Shown here: positions 1-8,927 of the stretch, in pieces
Layout of the letters: each line of letters starts with the position of its first letter
Position numbering within the stretch: the first letter of the stretch is position 1
Source: JASLMY01 sp965226475
GTDB taxonomy: Bacteria > Pseudomonadota > Alphaproteobacteria > GCA-2731375
DNA length: 64,000 bases
Assembly: GCA_965226475.1 (NCBI GenBank)
Contig: CBDDDJ010000005.1
Span: 2,542,001-2,606,000, forward strand
Direction of reading: 5' to 3'
The notes under the pieces: model-generated
Databases searched by the model: none
Told to the model about the DNA's origin: nothing
What the model saw: only the letters and a program-made list of their open reading frames with translations
Made by a program: the position numbers and the translations under genes

Positions 1-331
1 CGCGTTGAAGGCGGTCGCCGCGGCTAATCCCGAAAAGGCGGCCAGCGGCTTCCGCGATCCCTCACCGGCGGTGCGTGCCGCAGCCCTGGACGTGGTAACC
101 GGTTGCGGGCAGGGCGCCCTTGTCGAGCAGGCAATAGCGATGATCGCGGAGGGTGGCTTTGCGGACACTCTGGGCCAAGCCTGCCGTCGCCACCCCGTCG
201 CCCTGCAGGTCCTGCTCGCGATGCTGCGCAAGACCGACACGATTTCTCAGCACAGCCTCCTCATGGTTCTTGAAGCCATGGGCCACGCCGTCGACGCAGA
301 GCTGGAAGTCCCCGTTGAGAACGGCGGATAG
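1..331 (+). CDS. C-terminal part of a HEAT-repeat-like protein (5' end outside window)
   Basis: The frame is open from the first base, so the true start lies upstream. The visible 109 residues contain a short helical repeat reminiscent of HEAT repeats (DPSPAVRAAALDVV followed by a glycine turn) and end at a TAG stop. No catalytic motif is visible. It lies convergent to, and 5 bp from, the end of the restriction-gene debris on the other strand, so it may belong to the same lost defence cluster. HEAT-like repeats are scaffolding modules; a specific function cannot be assigned. Confidence 0.4.
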   Translation, partial: ALKAVAAANPEKAASGFRDPSPAVRAAALDVVTGCGQGALVEQAIAMIAEGGFADTLGQACRRHPVALQVLLAMLRKTDTISQHSLLMVLEAMGHAVDAELEVPVENGG

Positions 332-335
332 CGGG

Positions 336-590
336 TTAAGCCGGCGTCGTAGGTTGGCCGTCGACGACCCTATAAATCTTCACCACTCCCGCCGCGTCGG
401 GCTCCGGGAAGGTGAGGAGCGTGCCGCCGTAGTGGGCTGCCTCGGGGCCGGCCATTGCGACTGTCAGAAGGTCATCGACCAGCCGCTCGATATCGGATTG
501 ACCCCAGCGGCAACGGCGCTGCCAGCGCGGCACGACGTACTGGACCGTTCCGTTCAGGAGCTCCAGGAACTCGATGTGGTGGGCGTGCAT
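336..590 (-). pseudogene. DUF262 (GmrSD-type) N-terminal fragment
   Basis: The 84 residues carry the start of a DUF262 domain: the LLNGTVQYVVPRWQRR segment, followed by the conserved YRVVDGQ of the family's DGQQR nuclease motif. DUF262 is the N-terminal domain of GmrS/GmrD type IV restriction enzymes and normally sits in proteins of about 600 residues. Here the reading frame breaks directly after VVDGQ and stops, so only the extreme N-terminus survives. It lies downstream of a methylase C-terminal fragment on the same strand, as expected for a restriction cluster. Domain assignment is from motif recognition only. Confidence 0.6.
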
Positions 591-608
591 GGGTCGGCCT
601 TCTCTTGC

Positions 609-892
609 TTAGAGCGCGATCTCCGCGTCCGGATCGCCGGCGGCGAGGGCGTTCATCCAGGCGAGGCAGAGTTCGCGGGAGCGGTAGGTGCCATAGGCGG
701 CGGTCTCTTCGCGCTCGACGATGGGGAAGGTGGAATAGATGTAGCGCACATCGTCCCGGTCGGTGACGCCGTAGAGATGGAAGAACACCGAATCCAGCTT
801 CGCGCGCAGCCGCAGGCGCCGCTCCGCATCCCACACGTAGGGCGGCAGGACGGCGCCGCCGGCATCGACATGGCCCATGTCGCGGGCGAAGG
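609..892 (-). pseudogene. C-terminal fragment of an Eco57I/PglX-like restriction-methylation protein
   Basis: About 94 residues remain, with the signature C-terminal end of large adenine-methylase restriction proteins: LRAKLDSVFFHLYGVTDRDDVRYIYSTFPIVE, then a YRSRELCL helix. The upstream part, including the methylase core, is gone; position 892 abuts the end of an IS21-family element. The leftward DUF262 fragment follows 18 bp downstream, so the two were probably one operon. No methylase motif (DPACGSG, NPPF) remains, so the fragment cannot be active. Confidence 0.6.
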
Positions 893-1077
893 TGTCAACG
901 GCGGAGTAAAACCCGGCCATGTGGCGGAGCAAAAGTGGGCCACTTTGGTTCGGTGAGGAGCTTGTCCCCGTAGTCCACGGGAGGGACCCACGCGCGGCGT
1001 GGACTGCCCCTCAGCAGGCAAAGGCCGCGGCGCGCGTGGGAGGGGCCTGTGGGCCCACGGGGGCAAGCGGATGCCGC

Positions 1078-1845
1078 TCAGGCGCTTTTTGCGGGTTTCT
1101 GTTTTCTTCGGCTCTGCTTGAGGCGGAAGCTTTCGCCGTTCATTTCCAGGATATGGACGTGGTGGGTCAGGCGGTCCAGCAACGCCCCCGTCAGGCGTTC
1201 TGAGCCGAAAACCTCCGTCCACTCGTCGAATGGCAGGTTGGAGGTCACCAGGATCGAGCCACGCTCGTAGCGCTGGCTGAACACCTCGAACAGCAACTCG
1301 GCGCCGGTCTTGGAGAGCGGCACGAAACCCAGCTCGTCGATGATGAGGAGCTTGAGGTTGGCGAGCTTCTTCTGGAACCTCAGCAGCTGTCTGTCATCGC
1401 GCGCCTCCATGAGCTCGTGGACCAGGGCGGCGGCGGTGGTAAAGCCGACCGACAGGCCCTTCTGGCAGGCGGCAAGGCCGAGGCCGAGCGCAATGTGACT
1501 CTTGCCGGTGCCGGAATTGCCCAGAGCGATCACATTCTCCCGGCGCTCGATGTACTCGCATCGTGCCAGCTCGAGGACCAGCGCCTTGTTGAGCGAGGCG
1601 ATCGCTTTGAAGTCAAAGCTGTCCAAGCTCTTGACGGTCGGGAACTTCGCTTGCCTGATTCGCCGCTCGACCATGCGGCGCTCGCGGTCGATCAGTTCCA
1701 GCTCGGCCAGGCGGAGCAGGTAGCGCACGTGGTCGGCGCCCTCGCTGGCACACTGGCGAGCCAGCTTGTCGTACTCCCTGAGGAAGGTCGGCAGCTTGAG
1801 GGCCTTCAGGTGATGGGCCAGCAACACCTGCGGCGTGTCGCTCAC
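1078..1845 (-). CDS. istB: IS21 transposition helper ATPase IstB
   Basis: IstB is the AAA+ ATPase that helps the IS21 transposase choose a target. The protein has a Walker A motif (GNSGTGKS), a Walker B motif (LLIIDELGF) and the typical IstB C-terminus (FGSERLTGALLDRLTHHVHILEMNGES). I place the start at the GTG overlapping the istA stop as GTGA, giving 255 residues, the normal family length. A longer open frame exists upstream but lies inside istA. The gene looks intact. Confidence 0.9.
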   Translation of the reverse strand: MSDTPQVLLAHHLKALKLPTFLREYDKLARQCASEGADHVRYLLRLAELELIDRERRMVERRIRQAKFPTVKSLDSFDFKAIASLNKALVLELARCEYIERRENVIALGNSGTGKSHIALGLGLAACQKGLSVGFTTAAALVHELMEARDDRQLLRFQKKLANLKLLIIDELGFVPLSKTGAELLFEVFSQRYERGSILVTSNLPFDEWTEVFGSERLTGALLDRLTHHVHILEMNGESFRLKQSRRKQKPAKSA

Positions 1846-3341
1846 GGCGCCGCTCCGCCCAGCAGGCTCATGTGGCTGGCGGCGGATGTGGTGGTCACCT
1901 GGGCCCGCGGCAGATAGGGATAAACGTTCAAGTCGAGCCGGGGGGGTCGACGCTCGACGCGACACAGCACCAGGTGCTTGACCGCATCATAGCCGATGGC
2001 GCCTAACCGCGGGGCATCGCGGATGGCACCGTGCACCTCCTCAAGGGCAAAGGTCTCCAGAAGACGGAGCACTTGCACGTACTCCCGCTTGCCGGCCTTG
2101 CCCATGCGGGCTTCAAGCAAGCGGCGCAGGTTGGCGTACGCCTCGGGCAGCTTCCAACCGGCCAGCGGGGCGGCTTGATCGAGGGCACCGATCTTCCGCT
2201 CCCGCAAGGCCAGATAGTGGATCGGCTCGAAGATCAGGTCCTCTCGTTCGCAAGAGCGTGGGTGCCGGGCGATGACCTCGGCGGCGCAGCCGATGACCAC
2301 CTCGTGCACGTAGCCACGGACCCAGACCTCTTGGTGACCGTAGGCGACGGGCACCGAGTAGTCGTTGCCCCGATAGCGCACCAGGGAGAGCGAATTGACC
2401 CGCGTGCCCTCCTTGTCGCAGGCCTCGAAAGGCGCCGGCGGCAATTCCATCAGCTTCTCCCGGTCGCATCCGAACCGCTCGCCGATGGTCTCGCGATGGC
2501 CGCGCAAGACGTCGCTTTCCCGTCTCCGACATTGATGTTCCAGGTGAGCGTTGAAGGCGTCCCAGCTCGCAAACCGGGGGATGGGAACCATGAAGTTCCG
2601 GCGGGCGTAACCGACCAGCCCCTCCACCTTGCCCTTATCATTGCCCTTGCCGGGGCGGCCATATCGATCCTGGAACAGATAATGGGATTGAAGCCCGCTG
2701 AACGCTCGCGTTCGTTGCCGCGTGCCGTCCGGCAGGATGCGCGACACCAGGCACTTGTCATTGTCGTGGAGAATCGATTGGGGAATGCCGCCGAAGAAGG
2801 CGAAGGCCCCGTTGTGGCCGTCCAGCCAGGCCTCCGTCGCCGCCGCCGGGTAGGCCGCAACGAAGCAGGCATCGCCGTGGGGAAGGTCCATGGCGAAAAA
2901 ATGCGCCCGCCGCTTGACGCCGGCGATGATCGCATCCGCCTCGCCAAAGTCCGCCTGAGCGTGACCCGGAGGGTGCGCCAGCGGCACGAACATCTCACGC
3001 TGGCGACGGCGCCGTTCCCGGACGTAATCCTTGACGATGGTCTGTTTGCCCGCAAAGCCATGCTCGTCGCGAAGACGCTCGAATATCCGCTTCGCCGTGT
3101 GGCGCTGCTTGCAGTGAACCGTTCGGTCCTCTTCCAGAATACGGTCAATGATATCCCTGAAGGGGTCCAGCTTCGGGCGCTTCGGTGGCTGGCGGCGGCG
3201 GTAGCCAGGCGGCTCCGAGTGCCCGAGCATCTTCCTCACCGTCTCTCGCGCCATGCCAAACCGACTCGCCGCCTCTCGCTGACTCAGCCCATCAACATGG
3301 CACGCCAGCCGAACGCGTGGATAAAGGTCCACGGTATACAT
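1842..3341 (-). CDS. istA: IS21 transposase IstA
   Basis: DDE-type integrase-fold transposase of about 500 residues. It starts with a helix-turn-helix (GLSQREAASRFGMARETVRKML). The catalytic acidic residues are visible in context: Asp in HAQADFGEA, Asp in SILHDND, Glu in DKGKVEGLVGYARRNF. The C-terminal part binds DNA and IstB. The start is taken at the second ATG (MYTVDL), next to a purine-rich GGAAGGTGGGAGG stretch; an ATG five codons upstream is possible. Its stop overlaps the istB start. The gene looks intact. Confidence 0.88.
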   Translation of the reverse strand: MYTVDLYPRVRLACHVDGLSQREAASRFGMARETVRKMLGHSEPPGYRRRQPPKRPKLDPFRDIIDRILEEDRTVHCKQRHTAKRIFERLRDEHGFAGKQTIVKDYVRERRRRQREMFVPLAHPPGHAQADFGEADAIIAGVKRRAHFFAMDLPHGDACFVAAYPAAATEAWLDGHNGAFAFFGGIPQSILHDNDKCLVSRILPDGTRQRTRAFSGLQSHYLFQDRYGRPGKGNDKGKVEGLVGYARRNFMVPIPRFASWDAFNAHLEHQCRRRESDVLRGHRETIGERFGCDREKLMELPPAPFEACDKEGTRVNSLSLVRYRGNDYSVPVAYGHQEVWVRGYVHEVVIGCAAEVIARHPRSCEREDLIFEPIHYLALRERKIGALDQAAPLAGWKLPEAYANLRRLLEARMGKAGKREYVQVLRLLETFALEEVHGAIRDAPRLGAIGYDAVKHLVLCRVERRPPRLDLNVYPYLPRAQVTTTSAASHMSLLGGAAP

Positions 3342-3492
3342 CCTCCCACCTTCCATCCCGAAAAGGATCGAAGGCTACAGGTGGCAGAGTTTTACTCCGC
3401 CCGCAGCCGGGCAAATCCCGCCGCTTCCGTGGTCTAATTTGTCACCGCCGCACACACCGATCTCGCTGAAATCACCATCTAAGCGCGGTTTT

Positions 3493-3748
3493 TCATCGCC
3501 ACCGACAGTAGCCGATCAGCGCTCGCGCCGCGTGCCGTGCGTCCTCGACCGTCAGCGCGTCCGGCGTTCCGAGCGTCCGCCTGATGACGGAGCCGTTGCA
3601 CCGCCGATGCACGATCCACGTCCTCCGTCCGTTCGGTCGCGCCCGCAGTCCGAGTCCCGGTGCCGCGCTGTCCCACAGCACGGCCTCGCGTCCGTCCACA
3701 GGCGCGAAGGCGCGCGCGCGCCATGGTGATCTTCGTTCTGTTCGTCAT
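3493..3748 (-). pseudogene. Tyrosine integrase N-terminal fragment (module copy R1)
   Basis: Reading left from an ATG at 3748 the start MTNRTKIT-ARAR is followed, one frame away, by REAVLWDSAAPGLGLRARPNG-RTWIVHRR-NGSVIRRTLG-ALTVEDARHAARALIGY. This is the arm-type DNA-binding domain found at the N-terminus of island integrases. It has a frameshift near 3700 and ends near 3493 close to the IS21 copy a boundary; core-binding and catalytic domains are absent. The same N-terminus occurs at 29954 (copy R2), and upstream DNA is also shared. It is divergent from the integrase starting at 4172. Confidence 0.75.
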
Positions 3749-3996
3749 GTTCCGATCCCTTCCGTTCGTTTCGGTCGCGACCGGCGCGTCGCGGGCGCCC
3801 CATCGTTGGGGAACACCCAGGACACGCCGGGTAACGGCGTCGGGTTCGGAGATCGGAAGGGTCGGAAGCGCGCGCTCAAACGCCGCGCGGGCTGCAAGCC
3901 GTTGTCGCTACCGGGCTTTCAGCGCCTCGCGGATGCGCGGAGGAAGTGCGATTTTCTACGCCATGCGGCGTTTAGTTCTCACACCCCACGTATCGT
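3530..3996. repeat. Direct repeat R1: integrase start plus upstream control region
   Basis: This segment is closely similar, with scattered substitutions, to a segment between 28800 and 30197 (interrupted there by an IS5-family element). The shared part covers the arm domain of a leftward integrase, its start and about 250 bp upstream. A conserved inverted repeat CCCCA-N4-TGGGG lies at 3798-3811 (30004-30016 in the other copy), a plausible operator. The shared block ends near GCCATGCGGCG and the TTCTCACACCCCACG motif. Confidence 0.7.
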
Positions 3997-4171
3997 TGAT
4001 GCCCTTCCTGCCAGTGTCCGCCATCGCATGAAGGGGCATAAAATCCCCTAGCTACAGAGCCTTACCGCTCACCCCGTCCCGTCCCGCCGCACGGCTTCCT
4101 CGACGAAACGCCGCCGCGGCTGCTTCCTGTACTACCGCTCAGCCGCGCGGCCCGAACAGGGAGCCGCGACC
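3749..4171. promoter_or_regulatory. Spacer between divergent integrases with att-like motif
   Basis: No gene is visible here. The spacer separates the leftward integrase fragment (start 3748) from the rightward integrase (start 4172). It contains CCCCA-N4-TGGGG at 3798-3811 and the motif GTTCTCACACCCCACG at 3975-3990, which recurs identically at 18876-18891, at nearly the same distance (182 versus 187 bp) before another integrase start. A GGGAG ribosome-binding site precedes 4172. The motif could be an arm or core site for integrase, or a promoter part; this is inference. Confidence 0.4.
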
Positions 4172-5212
4172 ATGGCAGACAAATCGAAATCCACCTTCGC
4201 CCGGCGCATCCGCGCCGCCAAGCCCCGCGCCACCAAATACGAAATCCGCGACGACGGGATCGCCGGGCTGGGCCTGTCGATCCAGCCCTCCGGCGTCAGA
4301 AGCTTCTTCCTCGCCCGCATGGTGCGCGGGCTCAGACGCTATGCCTGGATCGGCAACGCCGACACCATGACCGTCCCCGAGGCGCGCCGCGAGGCCCGCA
4401 GGCTGATCGCCAGCTACATCGAGCCGGTGAAGACAGGCAATGGCCCCAGGACGCCGGGGCACCCGATGAACGAATTCGCCGACGAGTTCCTCGAACGCTA
4501 CGCCCGGCACTGGAAACCCCGCACCCTGGCCAGCAGCGCCTATATCGTGCGCAAGCACATCCTGCCCGCCTTCGGCCACCTTGCGGTGGACGAGATCGCC
4601 GTCGAACACGTCAGGGACTGGTTCGCCTCCATGGCCGGGACGCCCGGCAACGCCAACCGCTCCATGCCGACCCTCTCCGTGATGATGAGGATGGCCGAGC
4701 TTTGGGGATACCGCCGCCACAACTCCAATCCCTGCAAGAAGACGAAGCGTTACCGGGTGCAGGCAAAGGAGCGGTTCCTGACGGCGGAGGAAATGGCCCG
4801 GTTCAACGCCGTGCTCACCCGCGACGAGTTCTGGTGCCCCCATATCGTCGCCATCCTCCGTTTGCTGATGCTGACCGGATGCCGCTTCGGCGAGATCGCC
4901 TCGCTCGAATGGGACAGCCTCAAGGGCAAACGGATCATGCTTCCCGACTCGAAGTCCGGGCCGCGCACGGTCTGGCTTTCGAGCGCCGCCCGTGCGGTCA
5001 TCGACACCATCCCGCGCTACAGTGTCAATGGCGGAGCAAAAAGGGACCACCGTGGCGGTGTAAGAAGGGACCACTTGGCGGCTGCGGGCTTGTCCCCTAG
5101 TCCATGGGAGGGCCCCGGGTGCGACGCGGCGTGCCCTCAACAGGCCGACGCGGCGGCGCGCGCGGGAGGGACCTGTGGGCCCACGGGGTCAAGCGTGGGT
5201 TGGGTGGTCGGT

Positions 5213-5977
5213 TCAGTTCGCCGTCGGGGTTTGACGCCTGCGGCTCTGGTTGAGCCTGTAGCTCTCGCCATTCATCTCGAGGATGTTGACGTGGTGGGTG
5301 AGGCGGTCGAGGAGAGCGCCGGTGAGGCGCTCGGAGCCGAACACCTCGGTCCATTCGTCGAAGGGCAGATTGGTGGTGACCAGGGTCGAGCCCCGCTCGT
5401 AGCGTTGGCTGAACACCTCGAACAACAGCTCGGCGCCGGTCTTCGACAGCGGCACGAAGCCGAGTTCGTCGACGATCAGAAGCTTGTAGGTGGCGAGCTT
5501 CTTCTGGAACCTCAGCAGCTGCTTGTCATCGCGGGCCTCGATGAGCTCGTGGACCAGTGCGGCGGCGGTGATGAAGCCGACCGAGAGGCCCTTCTGGCAG
5601 GCCGCCAAGCCGAGACCGAGGGCGATGTGGGTCTTGCCGGTGCCGCTGTTGCCGAGCGCGATGAGGTTCTCGCGGCGCTCGATGTACTCGCAGCGGGCCA
5701 GCTCCAGGACCAGCGCCTTGTTGAGCGAGGGGATGACCTTGAAGTCGAAGCTGTCGAGGCTCTTGACCACGGGGAAGCGCGCCGCCTTGATGCGCCGCTC
5801 GACCATGCGGCGCTCGCGGTCGATCAGCTCGAGCTCGGCGAGTCTCAACAGGTAGCGGACGTGATCGACGCCTTCCGAGGCGCACTGCCGGGCGATCTTG
5901 TCGTACTCGCGCAGGAAGGTCGGCAGCTTCAGCGTCTTGAGGTGGTGGGCGAGCAGCACTTGCGGTGTGTCGGTCAT
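5213..5977 (-). CDS. istB: IS21 helper ATPase IstB (copy b)
   Basis: AAA+ ATPase of 254 residues that partners IstA. Walker A is GNSGTGKT and Walker B is LLIVDELGF; the C-terminus NILEMNGESYRLNQSRRRQ is typical. The ATG at 5977 overlaps the istA stop (ATGA), implying coupled translation. It is clearly related to the copy a protein (1078-1845) but diverged throughout, so the two elements arrived separately. The gene looks intact. Confidence 0.9.
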   Translation of the reverse strand: MTDTPQVLLAHHLKTLKLPTFLREYDKIARQCASEGVDHVRYLLRLAELELIDRERRMVERRIKAARFPVVKSLDSFDFKVIPSLNKALVLELARCEYIERRENLIALGNSGTGKTHIALGLGLAACQKGLSVGFITAAALVHELIEARDDKQLLRFQKKLATYKLLIVDELGFVPLSKTGAELLFEVFSQRYERGSTLVTTNLPFDEWTEVFGSERLTGALLDRLTHHVNILEMNGESYRLNQSRRRQTPTAN

Positions 5978-7473
5978 GCGCCGAGCCCCGACAGCAGGCT
6001 CATGTACGACTTGGCGGACGTCATCGCGACCCGGGCGCGCGGCAGATACGGATAGACGTCGAGGTTGAGCCTGGGCGGCCGCCGCTCGATGCGGCACAGT
6101 ACCAGGTGCTTCACCGCATCAAAGCCGATTGCGCCGAGCCGCAGGGCGTCGCCGACCGCACCCTCGACCTCCTCGAGCCGGAAGGTCTCCAGTAGACGGA
6201 GCACCTGGACGTACTCGCGCTTGCCTGCCTTGCCCATACGAGCTTCGAGGAGCCGCCGCAGAGTGATGAAGGCCTCGGGCAGGTCCCAGCCCGCCAATGG
6301 CGCGGCCTGGTCGAGGGCGCCGATCTTCTGCTCGATCAAGGGCAGGTAATGCAGCGGGTCGAAGATCAGGTCCTCGCTGTCGTAGGACCGGCGGTGCCGG
6401 GCGATCACCTCGGCCCCGCAGCTGATCACCACCTCATCGACGTAGCCCCGGATGAGCACCTCACGGTGGCCGTAGGCCACGGGCACGGAATAGTCGTTGC
6501 TGCGGTAACGCACCAGCGACAGCGAACTCGCCCGTCCAGGGCGCTTATCGCAGGCATCATAGGGAGCAGGCGGCAATGGCAAGAGAACTTGACGATCCCG
6601 CTCGAGACGCTCGCCGATGGTCTCCTTGTGGCCCCGCAGCCGCGCCGCCTGGCGCCGGCGGCACTGTTCGGCGAGAGCATCGTTGAGGGCCGCGAAGCTC
6701 TCGGCACGCGGGACGGGGACCAGGAAGTTCCGCCGGATGAAGCCGACCAGTCCCTCGACCTTGCCCTTGTCGTTGCCCTTGCCCGGCCGGCCGAACCTGT
6801 CCTCGAACAGATAGTGGGACTGAAGCTCCGTGAAGACGCGCGTTCGCTGCCGCTTCCCATCGCCCAGGATCCGGGCAACCGCCAGCTTGGTGTTGTCGTA
6901 CAGGATGGATCGGGGGACGCCGCCGAAGAAGGCAAACGCCGCGTTGTGGCCATCGCAGAATGCTTCGGTCGTCTCCGCCGGATAGGCCGCAACAAAGCAA
7001 CCATCACTGTGGGGAAGGTCGAAGGCAAGGAAGTGGATCTTCCGTAACGCGCCGCCGATCACCGCCATCGCTTCGCCGAAGTCCGCCTGGGCGTGACCGG
7101 GGGAATGGGAGAGTGGCACGAACACCTCACGCGACCGAAGCCCCTGCTCACGAACGTAGTCCTTCACGATGGTGTAGCCGCCCGTGAAACCGTACTCGTC
7201 CCGGAGGCGGTCGAAGATGCGCTTCGCAGTGTGCCGTTGCTTGTGGTGGCTGGTCCGATCGTCTTCCAGAATCCGATCGATGATCCCCGTGAACGGACCC
7301 AGCTTCGGCCGCCGTGGCGGCTTGCCGCGGCGATACCCCGGCGGCACCGAGAACGACAGCATCTTGCGTACCGTCTTGCGGTCCAGCCCGAACACCCGCG
7401 AGGCCTCGCGGGTGCTCATTCCCTCGACACGACACGCCCGCCGAACCCGTGCGTACAACTCCACCCGATACAT
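5974..7473 (-). CDS. istA: IS21 transposase IstA (copy b)
   Basis: Transposase of 499 residues from the MYRVELYARVRR start. The N-terminal helix-turn-helix is GMSTREASRVFGLDRKTVRKML. The DDE residues lie in HAQADFGEAMAV, RSILYDNTK and DKGKVEGLVGFIRRNF. Its gene order, ATGA overlap with istB and sequence resemble copy a. An upstream in-frame extension is open but lacks a better ribosome-binding site. The gene looks complete. Confidence 0.88.
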   Translation of the reverse strand: MYRVELYARVRRACRVEGMSTREASRVFGLDRKTVRKMLSFSVPPGYRRGKPPRRPKLGPFTGIIDRILEDDRTSHHKQRHTAKRIFDRLRDEYGFTGGYTIVKDYVREQGLRSREVFVPLSHSPGHAQADFGEAMAVIGGALRKIHFLAFDLPHSDGCFVAAYPAETTEAFCDGHNAAFAFFGGVPRSILYDNTKLAVARILGDGKRQRTRVFTELQSHYLFEDRFGRPGKGNDKGKVEGLVGFIRRNFLVPVPRAESFAALNDALAEQCRRRQAARLRGHKETIGERLERDRQVLLPLPPAPYDACDKRPGRASSLSLVRYRSNDYSVPVAYGHREVLIRGYVDEVVISCGAEVIARHRRSYDSEDLIFDPLHYLPLIEQKIGALDQAAPLAGWDLPEAFITLRRLLEARMGKAGKREYVQVLRLLETFRLEEVEGAVGDALRLGAIGFDAVKHLVLCRIERRPPRLNLDVYPYLPRARVAMTSAKSYMSLLSGLGA

Positions 7474-8516
7474 CCCCCCCGCCTTCCAGTCAGAGCAACC
7501 CTGACAGAAGGCTATACGCGGTCCCATTTTGGTCCGCCGCAGCCGGATCGACCGGCCGCTTCAGTGGGGGATTATTGCGCCGCCGTTCTCACTACAGCAC
7601 GGATTGCCCGTTCCTGTTTCCCGCGCGACCTCCGACGCGCCACTTCGAGGGCATCGAGTACCAATGGCACCGCATCCGCAACGAGGCAGGTCTGCCCGAA
7701 TTGCGTATTCACGATTTGAGGCATAGCTGGGCCTCGGTCGCCGCCATGAACGGCGTGGACATGGTCACCATCGCCAAGCTCCTGGGTCACGCCCTGGTCG
7801 AGACCACCGAGCGATACGTCCACCTTTCCGACCGGTCCGCATCCGACGCCGCCGACCGCGTATTGGCGCGTATCCAGGCCGCCCTGTCCGGAAGCGGGAC
7901 AGGCGGAAGGCGAGAGTCCCGCGCTGTCCGCCCGGCCGAGGCTGGATGCGCTGCACAGCCCAGGGGAGAGTTCTGCTATGTCCACATTTGACCTCACCCG
8001 ACGCCTTGCCCGCGAGAGCAGGTCCACCGGCAAGGACACAATCCTGTTCGACAAAGTTCTCACCGGCTTCGGGCTCCGCATTCACCCGTCAGGCCGCAAG
8101 GTCTGGATCGTGCAGGCCCGCATCGAAGGACGAAGCCGGCGCATCGTCATCGCCCGTTACGGCGAGATGGAACTGGCCGAAGCCCGCCGCCGCGCCCGCG
8201 ACATGCTCGGGCGCATCCGCGCGGGCCAGAACCTCGCCGACGACATCAGGCGCGAGAAGGAGGCTCCGGCCTTCCGGGACTTCGCCCAAGAGTATCTGCG
8301 GCGCTGCGATCCGCTCTGGAAGCCCTCGGGACGCAAAACGGTGCGCATCTACCTCAAGGCCCGCATCCTGCCTGTTGATCGGCGTGGAATATTGACCCCC
8401 TTGGTGGGGTAATCGGCGTCCCAAATTGACCCCCCTGGTTTTGTGATTTTTGAGTCGGACCCGATTTCCTTGGACACAGAATTGGCTTAATCGAAGTGTC
8501 CAAGGAGGACCGGAAC

Positions 8517-8927
8517 ATGGCCGATAATTTTGAGAAGAAAGTTGCTGTTGATGGGCCTGTGGTAAATGCAGGCGAGCTTGGCTCGTCCACGTTTTCCCCA
8601 GGCCAGGCTTTGCCGGCAGGCCCGCTGGGACTTGGCCAGCGATGGACGGTGGCGCGCAAGCGTGAGGTCGTTCCGCGGCTTTTGCGTGACGAGCCGGTGC
8701 AACTTCTGTCGCGCCAGTTGGGCGTAGAGATCTTCCGGCTCGAGCAGTGGCGTGAGAAAGCGATCGGCGGGATCGACGCCTCGCTCAAGCAACGCAAGGG
8801 CGATCCGGTGCAGGCGGAACTGGATAGCGCCATGAAGCGGATCGGAGAGTTGACCATGCAGGTGGAACTGCTGGAGGCCAAGACGGAGACCTTCGGCCCT
8901 TTGGGGCGGCGGAGGTCGCGGCGATGA
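8517..8927 (+). CDS. IS3-like transposase OrfA (copy 1)
   Basis: Protein of 136 residues. A helix-turn-helix-like region (WTVARKREVVPRLLRDEPVQLLSRQLGVEIFRLEQW) is followed by a helical segment suited to dimerisation (LDSAMKRIGELTMQVELLEAKTE), the usual OrfA layout for recognition of the IS ends. The ATG at 8517 is preceded by AAGGAGGAC, an excellent ribosome-binding site; a GTG 21 bp upstream is less likely. The stop overlaps the OrfB start as ATGA, so OrfB is probably made by reinitiation. Confidence 0.85.
   Translation: MADNFEKKVAVDGPVVNAGELGSSTFSPGQALPAGPLGLGQRWTVARKREVVPRLLRDEPVQLLSRQLGVEIFRLEQWREKAIGGIDASLKQRKGDPVQAELDSAMKRIGELTMQVELLEAKTETFGPLGRRRSRR

Larger units (their letters stand above)
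893..3456 (-). mobile_element. IS21-family insertion sequence, copy a
   Basis: The element holds istA and istB in the leftward direction. The ends share a TG-N5-GGCGG pattern: left TGTCAACGGCGG, right (reverse complement) TGTGTGCGGCGG. Each end carries an internal second copy of the repeat (GGCGGAGCAAAAG on the left near 923, GGCGGAGTAAAA inside the right end), as is usual for IS21 multiple terminal repeats. Length is 2564 bp. The flanks do not show a target duplication: the left flank ends in GCGAAGG and the right begins CCGATCT. One side has therefore probably been rearranged after insertion. It is a diverged relative of copy b. Confidence 0.85.
5023..7591 (-). mobile_element. IS21-family insertion sequence, copy b
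   Basis: The 2569-bp element has matching ends: left TGTCAATGGCGGAGCAAAAA, right (reverse complement) TGAGAACGGCGGCGCAATAA. It is flanked by a perfect 6-bp target duplication CTACAG (5017-5022 and 7592-7597). A second internal copy of the end repeat (GGCGGTGTAAGAAGGGACCA) lies near 5054. It contains istA and istB in the leftward direction and interrupts an otherwise intact integrase. Exact excision would restore the integrase. Confidence 0.95.
4172..7991 (+). pseudogene. Tyrosine integrase (first of a tandem pair), split by IS21 copy b
   Basis: Joining 4172-5022 to 7598-7991, with one CTACAG target duplication removed, gives an uninterrupted 414-codon frame. It has an N-terminal arm-binding domain, a core-binding SAM-like domain (FADEFLERYARHWKPRTLASS) and a catalytic domain with Arg in TGCRFGEI, HxxR in HDLRHSW, and His and Tyr in LGHALVETTERYVHL. 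All catalytic residues are therefore present in the reconstructed protein, and the only lesion seen is the insertion. GGGAG precedes the ATG. The 3' end overlaps the next integrase start by 14 bp, so the two were translationally linked. Confidence 0.88.
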
